Assembly (NCBI GenBank): GCA_017936375.1 | Contig: JAGBFR010000071.1 | Location: forward strand, 1 to 46,071 | Origin: Clostridia bacterium | GTDB taxonomy: Bacteria; Bacillota; Clostridia; Christensenellales; Aristaeellaceae | Direction of reading: 5' to 3' | Length of the DNA: 46,071 nucleotides | In this document: one piece after another, positions 44,099 to 46,071 of the stretch | Layout of the letters: each line of letters begins with the position of its first letter | How positions within the stretch are numbered: the first letter of the stretch is position 1 | Program-made: the position numbers and the translations under genes | The notes under the pieces: generated by a model | What the model saw: only the letters and a program-made list of their open reading frames with translations | Told to the model about the DNA's origin: nothing | Database searches by the model: none

Positions 44099-45850
44099 AT
44101 GAAGAAGTTTGCTGCTCTGCTTCTGGCTCTCGTGCTGTGCATGAGCGCCCTTGGCGCGATGGCTGACACCTATGCCGGCGAAGCAACCGGCTTTGGCGGC
44201 GCAATCAAGCTCGAAGCTGAAGTGACGGACGGCACGATCGTGGCCATCAATGTGCTTGAGGCCAACGAGACCGAGACCATTGGCGGCATGGCGCTGAACC
44301 TGCTGCCGGAGATGGTTGTCTCCGCTCAGTCCACCAACATCGACGGCGTCTCTGGCGCGACCGTGACCAGCGGTGCGTTCTTTGAGGCTGTCAATGCGGC
44401 GTTGACCGCTGCTGGCCTTGATCCGGCGGCGCTCGTTCCGGTTGAGAAGTCCGGCGAGGCTGTCGAGACCGAAGAACTGAACTGTGATGTGGTTGTCGTT
44501 GGCGCGGGCGGCGCCGGTATGGCCGCTGCGCTCAAGATGAACGATCAGGGATACAACGTGATCGTGCTGGAGAAGCAGGCCTTTGTCGGCGGCGCTACGG
44601 CGATGTCCGGCGGCAGCGCGCTGGCTTCCGGCTCCAAGTATCAGGCTCTGTCCGGCGTTGAAGACAGCGCTGAGGCGTGCTTCGCTTACCTGATGGAGTA
44701 CGGCGATTATGAGAATGACGGTACCCCGGCGTGGATGCTCGCCAGCAAGTCCGGCTATGCGGTCGACTGGCTCAGCGACAGCATGGGCATTCCGTTTGCG
44801 GAGAAGATGACCGGCCGCGCGCGCAGCGCGGAGGGCGGCGGCTCCGGCCTGGCGCAGAATCTCTACAACAAGACGCAGGAGAAGAACATCCCGGTGATGC
44901 TCAACACCCGCGCGTATAAGCTGACCGATACCGAAGGCCGCGTGGACGGCGTGCTCGCCCGCGATGTGCTGACCGGCAAGGAATATGTTGTCAATGCCAA
45001 GGCTGTGCTGCTGGCGACCGGCGGCTATTGCTACGCGCCCGAGCTCCTGGGCGAGGAATTCCAGAGCCCGGCGTATGTTCTCTCCGGCTCCAAGGCCAAC
45101 ACCGCTGACGGCCTGTACATGGCGCAGGAATACGGCGCTGTGCTGCAGAACATGGATCATGTGACCATGTCCGGTGCGGGCATCAACCGCGGCGATAAGG
45201 GTCAGCATACCCGCCGCGCCACGTCCACCGTGTACTCCAAGTATGGCGCGATCCTCGTCAATCAGGACGGCCAGCGTATCTGCAACGAGGCTGACCCGAG
45301 CAAGGATATGGTTCCGGCGATGCGCAAGCAGAGGAACTCCTACATCCTGATGGATCAGGCGACGTTCGATGTTTATGCCGAGGCCTGTGTTTCCGGCGGC
45401 TACTTCAAGCAGGAGCAGCTGGATCAGTGGCTGGCTGAGAACGGCACCGGCGTTACCGTCTTCGCGCATGGCGAGACCCTTGAAGAGGTCGCTGCTGCGG
45501 TGAATGTTGACGCCGCCGGCCTGGCTGCGACGGTTGAGCGCTACAACGGCTTTGTCGCTGCGGGCGAGGATACCGACTTTGGTCATCCGGTCAGCCTGCC
45601 GATCGGCGAGGGTCCGTACTATCTGGTTGAGCAGGTCCTGCGATTCAGCACCACCATGGGCGGCCTGACCATCGACAATAACCTTCAGGTTGTTGACAGC
45701 ATGAACAAGCCGATCGACGGTCTGTTCGCTGCGGGCGAAGTGATTGGCGGCGTCTACGGCGCGCACTTCCCGTCTTCCTGCGGCGTGGGCTGGGCGATGA
45801 CCAGCGGCGTGCTTGCCGGCGAATTCATCAGCGCGTATCTCGCTGAGTAA
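44099..45850 (+). CDS. Exported flavoprotein reductase with FMN-binding and FAD domains (fumarate-reductase-like)
   Basis: 583 residues. Signal peptide (KKFAALLLALVLCMSALGAMA, cleavage near 22) without a convincing lipobox. An FMN-binding domain follows (about 24-105) with DGVSGAT (Thr88), the site where ApbE-type transferases attach FMN. The FAD domain (about 128-583) has GAGGAG (135-140) and Glu158. In fumarate and urocanate reductases the catalytic T-R-D after VNxxGxRFxNE carries Arg; here the place reads SKD. The end motif GGVHGxNRLGGN reads GGVYGAHFPSSCG, so the substrate Arg seems lost too. It is probably an extracytoplasmic reductase for an organic electron acceptor other than fumarate (inference). 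ATG 44099 behind GGAGG. Confidence 0.9.
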   Translation: MKKFAALLLALVLCMSALGAMADTYAGEATGFGGAIKLEAEVTDGTIVAINVLEANETETIGGMALNLLPEMVVSAQSTNIDGVSGATVTSGAFFEAVNAALTAAGLDPAALVPVEKSGEAVETEELNCDVVVVGAGGAGMAAALKMNDQGYNVIVLEKQAFVGGATAMSGGSALASGSKYQALSGVEDSAEACFAYLMEYGDYENDGTPAWMLASKSGYAVDWLSDSMGIPFAEKMTGRARSAEGGGSGLAQNLYNKTQEKNIPVMLNTRAYKLTDTEGRVDGVLARDVLTGKEYVVNAKAVLLATGGYCYAPELLGEEFQSPAYVLSGSKANTADGLYMAQEYGAVLQNMDHVTMSGAGINRGDKGQHTRRATSTVYSKYGAILVNQDGQRICNEADPSKDMVPAMRKQRNSYILMDQATFDVYAEACVSGGYFKQEQLDQWLAENGTGVTVFAHGETLEEVAAAVNVDAAGLAATVERYNGFVAAGEDTDFGHPVSLPIGEGPYYLVEQVLRFSTTMGGLTIDNNLQVVDSMNKPIDGLFAAGEVIGGVYGAHFPSSCGVGWAMTSGVLAGEFISAYLAE

Positions 45851-45907
45851 GCAGGCAGCATAGGATGTAATAGGAAATCTTGTCGTCTGAACGCATGAGC
45901 AACAAAG

Positions 45908-45937
45908 AAGCGGAGCAGCTTAGCTGCTCCGCTTTTT
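45908..45937 (+). terminator. Terminator after the reductase gene
   Basis: AAGCGGAGCAGC (45908-45919), loop TTA, GCTGCTCCGCTT (45923-45934), then TTTG. Perfect 12-bp stem. Confidence 0.92.
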
Positions 45938-45947
45938 GTATGAAGAA

Positions 45948-46071
45948 AACCACTCGCTAGGCGAGTGGTTCAAAAGAAGCCTTCTGGCGATGATGTAGAT
46001 GGAAAAACTCCTTTTGTTGTATAATCAAAATGCGGTCTGGCAACTGCAAAGGAAACAACAAAAGGAGGACA
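45948..46071 (+). mobile_element. Probable left end of an IS200/IS605-type element (cut by the window edge)
   Basis: AACCACTCGC (45948-45957), loop TAG, GCGAGTGGTT (45961-45970): a perfect 10-bp hairpin with a 3-nt loop, the type of subterminal hairpin recognised by TnpA. About 90 bp further is AAAGGAGG (46061-46068) three bases from the window end, so a gene, probably the transposase, starts just outside. TATAAT at 46020-46025 may be its promoter. No coding part is visible, so the call rests on hairpin form and layout. Confidence 0.4.

Noticed and set aside
43580-45766. Long minus-strand open frame opposite the reductase
   Set aside because: Product is a mirror of the reductase codons, rich in His/Arg/Gly, and would remove an intact signal peptide, FMN and FAD motifs.

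Overview
The window is one contiguous, gene-dense piece of a GC-rich bacterial chromosome. Nearly all of its genes are housekeeping genes in an order typical of Clostridia and related Firmicutes: clpP-clpX-lon-engB, mraZ with a division/cell-wall (dcw) cluster, ftsA-ftsZ, rplM-rpsI, secG-rnr and rex. The MurE ligase carries the DNPR motif of meso-diaminopimelate ligases, GerMN-domain and SpoVD-like PASTA proteins are present, and there is a Rex redox repressor. I infer an anaerobic, mDAP-type, possibly spore-forming gut Clostridium-class organism. The species cannot be named from sequence alone.

Layout. 1-5,050: protein quality control (ClpP C-terminal part, ClpX, Lon) and the ribosome-assembly GTPase EngB, ending in a terminator shared with a convergent D,D-carboxypeptidase (5,076-6,554, minus). 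6,881-12,654: an OmpR-type two-component system, two GerMN proteins (one with three GerMN-like units) and holA. 12,741-14,702: a secreted CAP protein, a zinc-ribbon protein and a phosphoesterase. 14,754-27,205: terminators, a MraZ-box promoter, then mraZ, ftsL-like, SpoVD/FtsI-like PBP, murE, mraY, murD, ftsW, divIB, ftsA and ftsZ. rsmH, murF and murG are absent from their usual places. 27,222-27,520 is a gene-free block of hairpins. 27,521-30,796: a secreted protein of unknown function, a D-2-hydroxyacid dehydrogenase overlapping a HAD phosphatase, and a cytidylate-kinase-like protein. 30,872-33,391: thymidine kinase convergent with an aspartate dehydrogenase/dehydrogenase-like pair, with a 162-bp palindromic element between them. 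33,683-41,761: MATE transporter, rplM-rpsI, secG, rnr, rex, a VanW protein and a TetR regulator. 41,887-45,850: an AgrA/AgrC-like LytTR-GHKL two-component pair followed by an exported FMN/FAD reductase. The last 120 bases look like the left end of an IS200/IS605-type element.

Most genes work in growth and envelope building: precursor synthesis (MurE, MraY, MurD), septal synthesis (FtsW, PBP, FtsL, DivIB) and the Z-ring (FtsA, FtsZ). The most unusual parts are three. (1) The LytTR/GHKL system sits next to a secreted flavin reductase whose promoter has a 21-bp-period direct repeat, a perfect -10 and no -35, and whose active-site region departs from the fumarate-reductase pattern. (2) A D-2-hydroxyacid-dehydrogenase-like protein without the Arg/Glu/His catalytic set is co-transcribed with aspartate dehydrogenase. 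(3) A compact palindromic element lies between convergent genes.
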